Source of the DNA: Pseudomonas sp. ICMP22404
GTDB lineage: Bacteria; Pseudomonadota; Gammaproteobacteria; Pseudomonadales; Pseudomonadaceae
DNA length: 64,000 nt
Assembly: GCF_006227205.1 (NCBI RefSeq)
Contig: NZ_VCNG01000002.1
Coordinates: 434,001-498,000, forward strand
Reading direction: 5' to 3'
Each line of letters opens with the position of its first letter. The stretch's first letter is position 1. Under the pieces are notes generated by a model. It was not told the DNA's origin, ran no database searches, and saw nothing but the letters and a program-made list of their open reading frames with translations. Below are positions 29,701 through 37,760 of the stretch, piece after piece. Made by a program: the position numbers and the translations under genes.

Positions 29701-32700
29701 TGTCCACCGAGCGTTCCATGCACACCGGCACGATGTCATCGGTGCTGATGCCGGCCGCACGCAGGGCCCGGGCAACGGCTTGTGCCCGGTGATCCAGCTC
29801 GGCGTAGCTCAGGTGCTGGCCTTCGAACACCAGCGCCGGGGCGTTGGGGCTGAGGGCGGCTTGTTGGCTGAGGGCGGTGTGCAGGTCGGTAGGGCCGCTG
29901 TAGTGACGCTCGGTGGCGTTCCACTCGACCAGTTGGCGCTGGCGCTCTGTCGCTGCCAACGGCGACCAGTCCGCGAGGCGGGTCTGTGGTGCATCGAGCA
30001 TGGCTTCCAGCAGTTGCTGCCATTGCTCCAGCCAACGCCGGGCGGTGGTTTCGCTGAACAGCGCGGCGCGGTATTCCAGCAACACCGACAGCACCTCGCC
30101 GTCATACACTTCCCAGTTCAAATCGTACTTGGTGGCCTGGGCGCTCACGGCGCGTTCGCTGACCTGCAACGACGGCCAGTGCGGGCAGGAGGAATCCCCG
30201 TTCTGCATGGCGAACAGCACTTGGAACAACGGCGTCTGGCCGAGGCTGCGGGCCGGCTTGAGGTGCTCGACAACCTGGTCGAACGGTACGTCCTGATGCT
30301 GCTGGGCGTCCAGTACGCGGTGACGGACCTGACTCAGCAAGCCTTCGAAGTCCAGGCTCGGATCGAGATCGGCGCGCATGACCACGGTATTGACGAAGCA
30401 ACCGATCAGCGGCTGCAGCTCGGCGAACGGACGTTGGGCCACCGGGCTGCCGACCCGCACGTCGCGCTGGTTGGCGTAGCGACCCAGCAGCAGTTGCGCG
30501 GCGCTGAGCATCAGCATGTACAGGGTGGCGCCGCGTTGCTGGGCGAACTGTCGCAGACGTCCGACCAGGGCCGGCGGCAGTTGCAATTGCACCGCACCGG
30601 CTGCCGGGGCGAGGTGGTTGGGGCGGCCCTGTTCGGTGGGCAGGTCCAGCAGGTAGTCGCCGTCCTCCAGTTGCCCACGCCAGTATTCCAACTGGCTGCT
30701 GAACGCGGTCTGTTGACCCGGCTCGCGCTGCCAGAGGGCGTAGTCGGGGTATTGCAGCACCAGTTCCGGCAGCGTTGCCACGGAGCCCTGGCAATGGGCG
30801 CTGTAGCAGCGGCCCAGTTCATCCAGCAGGTTCTGGCTGGAGGCATCGTCGGTGGCGCAGTGGTGCACGGTGAGCAACAGCAAGGCTTGGGCGTGACCGC
30901 TGCGTTGCAGCAGGGTGGCGCGGATCGGCACTTGGCTGGCGAGGTCGAAACGGCGTCCGGTTTCTGCGTGGATGGCGTCGTCGCTCAGTTGCTGCCAGTG
31001 CGCGTCGCTGGTGGCTTCCAGGGCTGTCGACTGCAAGGTGATGTCGACTTGCGGCTCGATGACCAGCGCCAACTCGCCATCGCTCTCGCGCACGATGCGG
31101 CTGCGCAGGATTTCGTGACGTTGCACCACACTGTTCAGGGCCGCTTGCAGGGCCCGGGTGTCGAGCTCACCGTCCAATTGCACGGCGCTGACCACGTTGT
31201 ATTCGCCACCGCCGGCGCTCAGTTGTTCCAGGAACCACAAGCGTTGTTGTTCGAACGACAACGGCAAGCGCGCCGGACGTGGTGCCGGGACGAAGGTCGC
31301 GGCGGACGCTTGCAGCGGATCGCCCAGCAGCGCGGCCAGGGCCTCCAGGGTCGGATGTTCGAACACGGCCCGCAGCGGCGGCACCGTGGCGAACTGTTGG
31401 CGCAGACGGGCAAACAACGCCGCTGCCAGCAGCGAATGACCGCCGAGGTAGAAGAAATGGCTGTCGCGACCGATCTGCGTCGACGGCACCTTCAGCAACT
31501 CCGACCACAGCGCGGCGAGTTGTCGTTCGGCGCTGCTGCGTGGCGGATCGAGGGCGTCCGGCGCGGCTTGGATGTCCGGCGCCGGCAGGGCCTTGCGATT
31601 GAGTTTGCCGTTGTCGGTCAGCGGCAGTTCATCGAGCAGCACAAACGCCGAAGGCACCATGTAGTCGGGCAGGGCGGCGCCGATGGTCTTGCGCCAGGCG
31701 TTGACATCGGCCTGCTCGTCACAGGTCACGTAGGCCACCAGGCGCTTCTCGCCGGGCACGTCTTCCCGAGCCAGCACCACGGCCTGGCGGACGCCGGGTT
31801 GGGCGCCGATCAGGGTTTCGATTTCCCCCAGTTCGACGCGGAAGCCACGGATCTTCACCTGATGGTCCATGCGCCCGAGGTATTCGAGCTGGCCGTCGGG
31901 CAGCCAGCGCACCAGGTCGCCGGATTTGTACATCCGCGCGCCTTCCAGCGGCGAGAAGGGGTCCTCGATGAACACCTTCGCGGTCTGCTCGGCACGGTTG
32001 AGGTAGCCCAGGGTCACCCCGGCACCGCCGATGTGCAGTTCGCCCGGAACGCCCACCGGCAGTGGGTTGAGGAACCCGTCGAGAACGTAGGTGCGCACGT
32101 TGGCAATCGGCCGTCCGATGATGGGGCGCGCCGGGAAATCATCGACCGCGCAACCGGTGGCATCCACCGTGCACTCGGTCGGGCCGTAGGTGTTGAAGAA
32201 GCGGCTGCCGGCAATCGACGGCAGGCGTTGCCACAACTGCGCGTCCACGGCGTCGCCACCGAACAGCACGAAGCGTGGCAGGTACACCTCGCCACGGCGT
32301 ACGCCGTCGCTTTCGAGCAGGGCCTTGAGTTGCGCCGGGGTGCACTCGAAGGCCTCCAGGCGGGTTTCCTCGAAGAACTGCGCCAGTGCTTGTGGGTCGT
32401 AGCGCACGTCTTCCGGAGTCAGGTACAGGCTGTGGCCGTCGAGCAGCAGGATGAGTTCGGCCACCGAGCTGTCGAAGGCGAACGAGTAGTTGAAGCTGGT
32501 GCGCATCGGCTGGTCGGTGTAACGGCGGTACAGGCCATGGATCCGCGCCCAGGCCAGGTTGACCACCGAGCCGTTGGTGACCAGGGTGCCCTTGGGCTTA
32601 CCGGTCGAGCCGGAGGTGTACATGATGTAGGCCAGGTCGTGCGGCCCGGCGAGCGGAGGCAGGTTGTCGTCCGGCTGATCGGCGAACAGCGCCGCGTCGC

Positions 32701-35700
32701 TGTCCAGGCGCAGGCGTGGCAGGTCCGCGCCCAACTGTTCCAACAGGCCCTGTTGGCCGAGGAACAGCGCCGGTTGCGCGTCTTCGAGCATGTAGGCCAG
32801 GCGATCCACCGGGTAGGTCGGGTCCAGCGGCACATAGGCGCCGCCGGCCTTGAGAATCCCCAGCAGGCCGACCAACAGTTCCAGCGAGCGCTCGACACAC
32901 AGCGCCACCGGACGATTGGCGACCACGCCACGGCTGCGCAGATAGTGCGCCACCTGGTTGGCCCGGCGGTTCAACTCGCCGTAGCTCAGGCGACGGCCCT
33001 CGAAGCACAACGCGTCACGCTCGGGGGTGCGCTCGGCCTGTTGTTCGAACAGTTGGGCAAAGGTCAGATGGGTGGGCACCGCCATCTCGGTACGGTTCCA
33101 TTCCACCACCGTGCGCTGCCATTCCGCGTCCATTAACAGCGGCAGGGCTGCCACCGGGCGTTGCGGTTCGGCGAGCATCTGCTCGAGCAAGTGCTCCAGG
33201 CGGGCCAGGGTCTGGCGAGCGCTGTCGGCGACGAACAGGTCCAGGGCGAACATCAGCTCCAGTTGGATCGGTGCATTGGCGGGGCACAGCACGTGCAGAT
33301 CCAGGTCGCATTCCGAATGCCGCAACGGAGTGTCCAGGGCTTCGAATTCCAGCCCCGGGAAGCGCAACCGCGATTCCATGGCCAGTTGCTGGGCCACCAT
33401 CACTTGGTACAGCGGTGCGTGGCTGAGGCTGCGGGGCAGTTGCAGGCTATCCACCAGTTGCTCGAAGGGCAGGTCCTGGTGCAGCAGGCCGCTGCGCAGG
33501 CGCTCGGCCACCTGTCGCACCAGGGCGGTGAAATCCGCCTGCGGCGCAAAGTCGGCGCGGATCGCCAGGTTGTTCAGCAGAATGCCGAGCAGGCCTTCGG
33601 TGCCCGGTTGTTCGCGGTGGGTGACCGGGGTGCCGACCAGCACGGTGGCATCGCCGCTCAGGCGGTGCATCAACACGGCGAAGCCGGCGAACAGCACCGT
33701 GAACGGCGTGGTGCCGAGGCGACTGGCGAAGGCTTGCACCCGGCCGCTGAGGTCGGCACTGAGTTCGCGCTGGACGATCCCGGCGCGGTAGCTCTGCATC
33801 GACGGCCGTGGATGGTCGGTGGGCAGCGCCAGCAGCGGGCTGCCTTCGCTGTCGCGGCGGTCCAGGGTGCTGGTCCAGTAATCCAGCTGGCGCTTGAGTT
33901 CGGCGCCTTGCAGGTGTTCGCGCTGCCAGAGGGCGAAGTCGGCGTATTGCACCGGCAAGGCCGGCAGTTCAGCGGCGGCGCCATTGCAACGGGCTTCATA
34001 CCCGAGGGCCAGTTCCCGCAGCGCGATAGTGGCTGACCAGGCGTCCGACACCAGGTGATGCAGGGCGATGCCCAGCACGTGCTCTCCCGGTGCCAGGCGC
34101 AGCAGGCGGGCGCGAAGCAACGGTGGGCAGGTCAGGTCGAACGGCTGCTCGAAGGTGTCTTGCAGGGCGTTGAACTGTGCGCCTTCGCGGGCGGTGGCGG
34201 TCAGGCCGGACAGGTCCTCGAAAGGCAATGCAATATCCAGCGATTCGCTGATGCGTTGGCAAGGCACACCGTCGGTGCTGTGGATGCCGGTGCGCAGGAT
34301 TTCATGGCGCGCCAGCAGGTCATTCAGGCTGGCATGCAGCGCCTGGACATTGAGTTCACCCTTGAGGTGCAGGGCGAACGGGATGTTGAACAGCGTCGTG
34401 CCCGGGGTCAGTTGCTCGATGAACCACAGGCGTTGTTGCGAGAACGACAGCGGCAACAGGGCCGGGCGCGGCTGGGCTTTCGGCGCTTTGAGAGCGACGG
34501 CTTGTGGCGCGGCGGCATCGGCCTGGCGGGCGGCGATGCTCACGGCCAGCAAGGCCACGGTGGGCTGTTCGAACAGCGTGCGCAGCGGCAGGTCGAGTTT
34601 GAAATGGCTGCGCAGTCGCGCAACGATCTGGGTCGCCAACAACGAATGGCCGCCGAGGGTGAAGAAGTTGTCTTCCACACCCACGGTGTCGCGCCCCAGG
34701 ACCTCGGCCCAGATCGCCGCCACGGCGGTTTCCAATGGGTTGCGCGGGGCGATACTTTGCTGGGCGTCGGCCTGCCAGTCCAGTTCCCGGGCGGCCAGGG
34801 CCTTGCGATCGACCTTGCCGTTGTTGTTCAGCGGCAGGCTGTCCAGGCAGACGAAGGCGGCCGGGACCATGTACGGCGGCAGTTGCGCCCGCAGGTGCTC
34901 GCCCAGGCCGTCGCTGCCCAGAGTGTCGTCATGGGCCGACCAGTACGCCACCAGCCAGGCCTCACCGACGCTGTTTTCCCGCAGCAGGACGGCGGCTTCG
35001 CGCACGTTCGGGTGTTGCGCGAGGCGGTGTTCGATTTCGGTCAGTTCGATCCGGTGGCCACGCAGTTTCACCTGCTGGTCGCGGCGGCCGAGGTATTCGA
35101 TCACCCCGTCTGCGCGCCAGCGTCCCAAGTCACCGGTGCGGTACACGCGGCCTTCAAGTTGCGGATGTTCGATGAACGCATCAGCAGTGCGCTGCGGATC
35201 ATGCAGGTAGCCACGGCCGACCCCGACGCCACCGACACAGATTTCCCCAGCGACACCCACGGGCACCGGACGCAGGGCTTCGTCCAGCACATACAGGCGG
35301 TTATTGGCGGTCGGCTGGCCGATGGGCATGTGGCTGATGTAAGCGGCCGGGGCTTCGAAGATCGGCTGGAACGCTACGTCGTCGGCGCATTCGGCCGGCC
35401 CGTAGGCATTCATCAAGGCGATGTCGGGGAAGCGCGCGAACCAGTCCCGGGCCACGGTGGGCGGCAGGGCTTCACCGGTGGGCAGCACCCAGCGCAGGTC
35501 CGGCAGTTGCAGGTCGCACGGGCACAGGGCGAGCAGGGTGCGCATCAGGCTCGGGACGATTTCCAGCACGCTCAGGCGTTCGCTGGCGAGTACCTGCAGC
35601 AGGCGCTGCGGGTCGTGGGCGACTTCGTCCGGGAGGATGTGCACGGTGGCACCGAGCACCGGCGCGGCGAGGAACTGCCACACGGAAATGTCGAACGCCA

Positions 35701-37702
35701 CCGAAGCGGTCTGCGGAATCCGGTCTTCGGCGCCGAGCCCCAGGGCCGGGACCTTGCCGAAGATGTTATTGAGCATGCCCCGTTGTTCGATCATCACGCC
35801 CTTCGGCGTACCGGTCGAACCCGAGGTGAAGAGAACGTAGGCGAGGCTGTCCGGACGGCCGAGAACAGGTAGTGGCGAGTCGTTGCCAGTCTTCCAGCAG
35901 GCTTCGGCGAACAGCGCCACTGGGGCCTGCTCCAGACCGCTGAGCAACGGATCGAGCAGGACGCTGCAACCTTCGCTGGCGACCAACAACGGCGCGCGGG
36001 ACAGGCTGAGGATCTCCCGCAGGCGTTCAGGCGGATGATTGACTTCCAGGGGCAGCATGGCCGCGCCGGTCTTGAACACGGCAATCATCATGGTCAACAG
36101 CGCCAGGCCACGGGGGGCGGCCAGGGCGACCAGTTGATCTTCGCCGGCGCCGGCCTCGCGCAAGGCGTGGGCCAGTCGTGTGGAGCGCTGGTCCAGCTCG
36201 GCGTAGGTCAGGGACTCGCCGTCACAGAGGGCGGCGACCTGCCCGCCGCGTTGGGCGACCTGGTGGGCAAACAACTGCGCGTAGCTCTGATCCAGCGGGA
36301 AATCATGGGGATTGACCGCCCAATCGCCCAACAGTTGTTGGCGCTCCTCGACGGCCAGCAAATCAAAATGACTCAACGGCGCATCCGGCGCTGCCAGCAT
36401 GCCCGCTACGAGGCTGGCGATATGGCCCAGCAGGCGCTCGACGGTGGCGGCTTCGAAGCGTTCGCGGTCATAGGACACGCGAATGCCCAGTTGTTCGCCG
36501 GGCAGGATCACCACGGTCAAGCCGTAGTGGGTGTGCACGCTGTGGTCCATGCCTTCGAGGCTGAACTGGAAACCACCTTCGAGAATTTGCTCATCGATGG
36601 GGGCGTTTTCGAACACCAGGATGCTGTCGAACAGGGTTTCGCCACGAGGGAAATCGCTCCAGCCCTGGATATCCGTCAGGGGCGTGTGTTCAAAGTCGCG
36701 CATGTCGACGTTGAGCCCTTGCAGATCACCCAGCCAACTGCCGAGGGAGGCGTCCGGGTCCACCGACACCCGCAGCGGCAAGGTATTGATGAACAGTCCG
36801 ATCATTTCCGCAACGCCGGTCAGGTCCGCCGGACGACCGGCCACGGTGACGCCGAAGACCACGTCCCGTTGGCCGCTGTAGCGCGACAGCAACAATGACC
36901 AGACGCCCTGGAAAAAGGTGTTCGGGGTGATCCGACGGCTACGGCAGAACGCCGCCAGCGCCTGGGTTTGCTGTTCGCTCAGGTGAATCAACTGATCGTC
37001 CACCAGCACCGCGTCGGTGTAGCGATCATGGGCCACGCCGTTGTCCACGGTCAGCGGCGTCGGCGCATTGAGGCCTTGCAGTTGGCCGCGCCAGAATTGC
37101 TCGGCCTTGCCCGCGTCCTGGCGTTGCAGCCACTGGATGTAGTCGCGAAACGGCCGTGGGCTTTTCAGCTCCGGAGTCCGGTCGTTGCACAGCGCCTCGT
37201 AGACCTTGAGGAAGTCCACCGTCACCAGGGAAATGCACCAGGCATCCATCAGGATATGATGGAAGCTGCGAATGAATTCGTAGGACTCATCGGCCAGGCG
37301 CACCAGCCGAAAGCGGATCAGCGGTGGCTTCGACAGGTTGAAGCCGACTTTCTGTTCGTCTTCCAGCAGGCTGCGGATGCGCGCTTCCTGCTCGTGGGCG
37401 GCGAGCCCGCGCAGGTCGAGGGTGTCCAGCGGAACCTTGACCTCGCGGTGGATCACCTGCACCGGTTGCTTCTGGCTTTTCCATTGGAAGCTGGCGCGCA
37501 GGGAAGGGTGTAGCGCCACCACCTGGCGCCATGATTCCAGGAAGGCCACTTCATCGATGGCCCCGCCGATGCGGTAGCGGTCCTGCATCAGATAGACACC
37601 GGAGTCTTCGTGGAGCAGGGAGTGGAAGAGCATCCCTTGCTGCAACGGCGACAGCGGGTAAACGTCTTCGATTGGATTGCCGGTGGTTTTTTCGGTGGTC
37701 AT
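23753..37702 (-). CDS. Four-module NRPS: C-A(Dab)-T-C-A(X)-T-C-A(Ser)-T-C-A(Ser)-T-E
   Basis: The product is 4649 residues. Module 1 has C HHILMDAW (about 150), A code DIWELTADDK (Dab) and T LGGHSLLAT (about 1015). Module 2 has C HHLVSDAW, A code DSAELGTVDK (not one I know; nearest in pattern to basic-residue codes such as the gramicidin S ornithine code) and T (about 2087). Module 3 has C HHCATDDA and A code DVWHFSLIDK (Ser). Module 4 has C HHSATDGW, the same Ser code and T LGGDSILGL (about 4165). It ends in an intact epimerisation domain (HHLVVDAVSW, DLERHGR, VGWFTTLFP), so residue 5 of the peptide should be D-Ser. The two Ser A domains are almost identical in DNA. The ATG at 37702 has an AGGA site. 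A 58-bp gap separates it from the previous NRPS gene and 76 bp from the next. Confidence 0.93.
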   Translation of the reverse strand: MTTEKTTGNPIEDVYPLSPLQQGMLFHSLLHEDSGVYLMQDRYRIGGAIDEVAFLESWRQVVALHPSLRASFQWKSQKQPVQVIHREVKVPLDTLDLRGLAAHEQEARIRSLLEDEQKVGFNLSKPPLIRFRLVRLADESYEFIRSFHHILMDAWCISLVTVDFLKVYEALCNDRTPELKSPRPFRDYIQWLQRQDAGKAEQFWRGQLQGLNAPTPLTVDNGVAHDRYTDAVLVDDQLIHLSEQQTQALAAFCRSRRITPNTFFQGVWSLLLSRYSGQRDVVFGVTVAGRPADLTGVAEMIGLFINTLPLRVSVDPDASLGSWLGDLQGLNVDMRDFEHTPLTDIQGWSDFPRGETLFDSILVFENAPIDEQILEGGFQFSLEGMDHSVHTHYGLTVVILPGEQLGIRVSYDRERFEAATVERLLGHIASLVAGMLAAPDAPLSHFDLLAVEERQQLLGDWAVNPHDFPLDQSYAQLFAHQVAQRGGQVAALCDGESLTYAELDQRSTRLAHALREAGAGEDQLVALAAPRGLALLTMMIAVFKTGAAMLPLEVNHPPERLREILSLSRAPLLVASEGCSVLLDPLLSGLEQAPVALFAEACWKTGNDSPLPVLGRPDSLAYVLFTSGSTGTPKGVMIEQRGMLNNIFGKVPALGLGAEDRIPQTASVAFDISVWQFLAAPVLGATVHILPDEVAHDPQRLLQVLASERLSVLEIVPSLMRTLLALCPCDLQLPDLRWVLPTGEALPPTVARDWFARFPDIALMNAYGPAECADDVAFQPIFEAPAAYISHMPIGQPTANNRLYVLDEALRPVPVGVAGEICVGGVGVGRGYLHDPQRTADAFIEHPQLEGRVYRTGDLGRWRADGVIEYLGRRDQQVKLRGHRIELTEIEHRLAQHPNVREAAVLLRENSVGEAWLVAYWSAHDDTLGSDGLGEHLRAQLPPYMVPAAFVCLDSLPLNNNGKVDRKALAARELDWQADAQQSIAPRNPLETAVAAIWAEVLGRDTVGVEDNFFTLGGHSLLATQIVARLRSHFKLDLPLRTLFEQPTVALLAVSIAARQADAAAPQAVALKAPKAQPRPALLPLSFSQQRLWFIEQLTPGTTLFNIPFALHLKGELNVQALHASLNDLLARHEILRTGIHSTDGVPCQRISESLDIALPFEDLSGLTATAREGAQFNALQDTFEQPFDLTCPPLLRARLLRLAPGEHVLGIALHHLVSDAWSATIALRELALGYEARCNGAAAELPALPVQYADFALWQREHLQGAELKRQLDYWTSTLDRRDSEGSPLLALPTDHPRPSMQSYRAGIVQRELSADLSGRVQAFASRLGTTPFTVLFAGFAVLMHRLSGDATVLVGTPVTHREQPGTEGLLGILLNNLAIRADFAPQADFTALVRQVAERLRSGLLHQDLPFEQLVDSLQLPRSLSHAPLYQVMVAQQLAMESRLRFPGLEFEALDTPLRHSECDLDLHVLCPANAPIQLELMFALDLFVADSARQTLARLEHLLEQMLAEPQRPVAALPLLMDAEWQRTVVEWNRTEMAVPTHLTFAQLFEQQAERTPERDALCFEGRRLSYGELNRRANQVAHYLRSRGVVANRPVALCVERSLELLVGLLGILKAGGAYVPLDPTYPVDRLAYMLEDAQPALFLGQQGLLEQLGADLPRLRLDSDAALFADQPDDNLPPLAGPHDLAYIMYTSGSTGKPKGTLVTNGSVVNLAWARIHGLYRRYTDQPMRTSFNYSFAFDSSVAELILLLDGHSLYLTPEDVRYDPQALAQFFEETRLEAFECTPAQLKALLESDGVRRGEVYLPRFVLFGGDAVDAQLWQRLPSIAGSRFFNTYGPTECTVDATGCAVDDFPARPIIGRPIANVRTYVLDGFLNPLPVGVPGELHIGGAGVTLGYLNRAEQTAKVFIEDPFSPLEGARMYKSGDLVRWLPDGQLEYLGRMDHQVKIRGFRVELGEIETLIGAQPGVRQAVVLAREDVPGEKRLVAYVTCDEQADVNAWRKTIGAALPDYMVPSAFVLLDELPLTDNGKLNRKALPAPDIQAAPDALDPPRSSAERQLAALWSELLKVPSTQIGRDSHFFYLGGHSLLAAALFARLRQQFATVPPLRAVFEHPTLEALAALLGDPLQASAATFVPAPRPARLPLSFEQQRLWFLEQLSAGGGEYNVVSAVQLDGELDTRALQAALNSVVQRHEILRSRIVRESDGELALVIEPQVDITLQSTALEATSDAHWQQLSDDAIHAETGRRFDLASQVPIRATLLQRSGHAQALLLLTVHHCATDDASSQNLLDELGRCYSAHCQGSVATLPELVLQYPDYALWQREPGQQTAFSSQLEYWRGQLEDGDYLLDLPTEQGRPNHLAPAAGAVQLQLPPALVGRLRQFAQQRGATLYMLMLSAAQLLLGRYANQRDVRVGSPVAQRPFAELQPLIGCFVNTVVMRADLDPSLDFEGLLSQVRHRVLDAQQHQDVPFDQVVEHLKPARSLGQTPLFQVLFAMQNGDSSCPHWPSLQVSERAVSAQATKYDLNWEVYDGEVLSVLLEYRAALFSETTARRWLEQWQQLLEAMLDAPQTRLADWSPLAATERQRQLVEWNATERHYSGPTDLHTALSQQAALSPNAPALVFEGQHLSYAELDHRAQAVARALRAAGISTDDIVPVCMERSVDMVVALLGIVHAGAAWLPLDPELPAGRLAFLIEDADAKVSLTQAQWLSRLPTGHQAWTLDTLPQAPAFDPISVAASDLAYVLYTSGSTGQPKGVMNEHGALMNRLYWMQDAFPIGPNDRVLQKTPYSFDVSVWEFFWPLITGATLVVARPDGHRDPAYLSQLIQQEQVTTLHFVPSMLRAFVEEPSLVDCRSLRQVFASGEALPVDLVRRFMGQHPTALINLYGPTEAAIDVSVWRCSVDDVIVPIGKPIANLRLYILDENMQPLPIGSIGELYIGGVGVARGYLKRPDLTEERFLASPFIDGDRLYRTGDRCRFLADGNIEYLGRLDHQVKLRGQRIELGEIDAELLAQSGVRDAATLLLDQRLVSFWCGDANEAVIRSALSNSLPSHMLPSFFVQLDSLPLNSNGKLDRKALTATPLPEHHSDRPHTAPRTATQSALCELFSEVLECASVGIEDHFFQLGGHSLLATRLVSRVRERLGVSLPLAVVFERPTVAALADYLGVATADESITVQPRPATLPLGLAQKRFWMLSRLVPDSREYHMPFALTLRGELQVRVLREAFELVSQRHLVLRSRIVEVQGEPQLLIDDHGPALAVTAVATQDWTATCATAQAELMAPFDLAAAAPWRAHLLQRLDSDESLLLVCLHHSATDGWAMQLLIDELTQAYAAGLDGQSPGWTPLAIDYVDFALWQQHPDTQARRNDSLDYWKNHLGQDDYQLDLPIDHPRGAEADRRARQLIVNLGTQRAESIRQFARQRGTTTYVVLASALSALLARYSGQREIRLGTPADQRDQPQSQTLLACLVNTLVIRSEVDQRAPAEQLLASLEADLRAAQAHADLPFATLVGAVAQHRDLNRTPLFQVLFSLNYGRVDSSQWPGLEVEEQTLPVIDAKFEQSWEVQDDGSDMTLALEYQAALFDESTMQRWSAQWCALLDALVAAPGRTLIELFPQQQDQQQLDRWNATERHYSGPTDLHTALSQQAALSPNAPALVFEGQRLSYAELDNRAQAVARALRAAGIGTDDIVPVCMERSVDMVVALLGIVHAGAAWLPLDPELPAGRLAFLIEDADAKVSLTQAQWLSRLPSAHQAWTLDTLHPAPAFDPISVAASDLAYVLYTSGSTGQPKGVMNEHGALMNRLYWMQDAFPIGPNDRVLQKTPYSFDVSVWEFFWPLITGATLVVARPDGHRDPAYLSQLIQQEQVTTLHFVPSMLRAFVEEPSLVDCRSLRQVFASGEALPVDLVRRFMGQHPAALVNLYGPTEAAIDVSVWRCSVDDVIVPIGKPIANLRLYILDESLQPLPIGSIGELYIGGVGVARGYLKRPDLTEERFLASPFIDGDRLYRTGDRCRFLADGNIEYLGRLDHQVKLRGQRIELGEIDAAVLNLPAITGACTLVIDNRLVAFYSSSAAQSGLDTLLAAELPAYMVPAVWVHVPTLPLNSNGKIDRKALAALPLPQTQKDYAAPRNALESLLCQLFGELLGESLTGGREVGTTDSFFALGGDSILGLKLISRLREHGYSLTPRDLFRSPTPAALAQVTTALLTQAEQGEVTGTMPLMPLHQWFFDQQQPQAAHWNQSVLADSDRRLEPAIVQAVLDRLVAHHDALRLRFAEVDGQWQARIAPVAPAQMTCCEHPDQLLQVAQSLDLQHGPLFAAALLEGEPQRLYLVAHHLVVDAVSWTPLLEDFQQLYSGLERGEQTTLPAKTTSYRQWAEHLHAHAAKVAGEQRYWSTQISVNRPPVATVAERRTLSARWEVTRTHQWLTESHAAYRTQPEELLIAALAATLAETEDRSDIVVDLERHGRDAPFDGLDVSRTVGWFTTLFPLRVSASGAHGDQVRNAKEALRAVPGQGLGYGLLRQRGELPASHGDVLFNYLGHEQTPEGWLRASSLTPPSDVSPANRVTHAREVVAWLEDGVLRVEWHSVTPEADSRLPARLLEHLQALVEHCLDPQAGALMPSDFPLAKALNQKSLDKLLGKLKTKPNSQSQ
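25575..26827 (-). repeat. Duplicated Ser adenylation segment, copy in module 4
   Basis: By eye this 1.25-kb stretch matches 28671-29923 with only scattered base differences, at an offset of 3096 bp, exactly 1032 codons. It covers the inter-domain linker (WNATERHYSG) and the A domain up to the RIELGEID motif. Flanking C and T domains differ, so the similarity stops sharply at both ends, as expected for recent duplication or gene conversion. Confidence 0.85.
28671..29923 (-). repeat. Duplicated Ser adenylation segment, copy in module 3
   Basis: This is the partner of the 25575-26827 segment, with the same boundaries, coding phase and Ser code. Long stretches, for example around 29274-29459, are nearly base-identical to the other copy, so recombination between them could delete one whole 1032-codon module in frame. 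Confidence 0.85.
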
Positions 37703-37760
37703 TGAAAGCGTCCTGCGTAAAAGGGGGCAACGGTGATGGCCTGGCGACGGGAGGAGCGAC

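Noticed and set aside
28313..33136. A 1607-codon open frame on the plus strand, and similar long frames antisense to the NRPS genes (for example 15520-18159, 18169-20913, 37797-40505)
   Set aside because: They lie wholly opposite well-recognised NRPS domains, have Gln/Arg/His-rich low-complexity translations and no recognisable domains. In high-GC DNA the antisense of a coding frame is often open.
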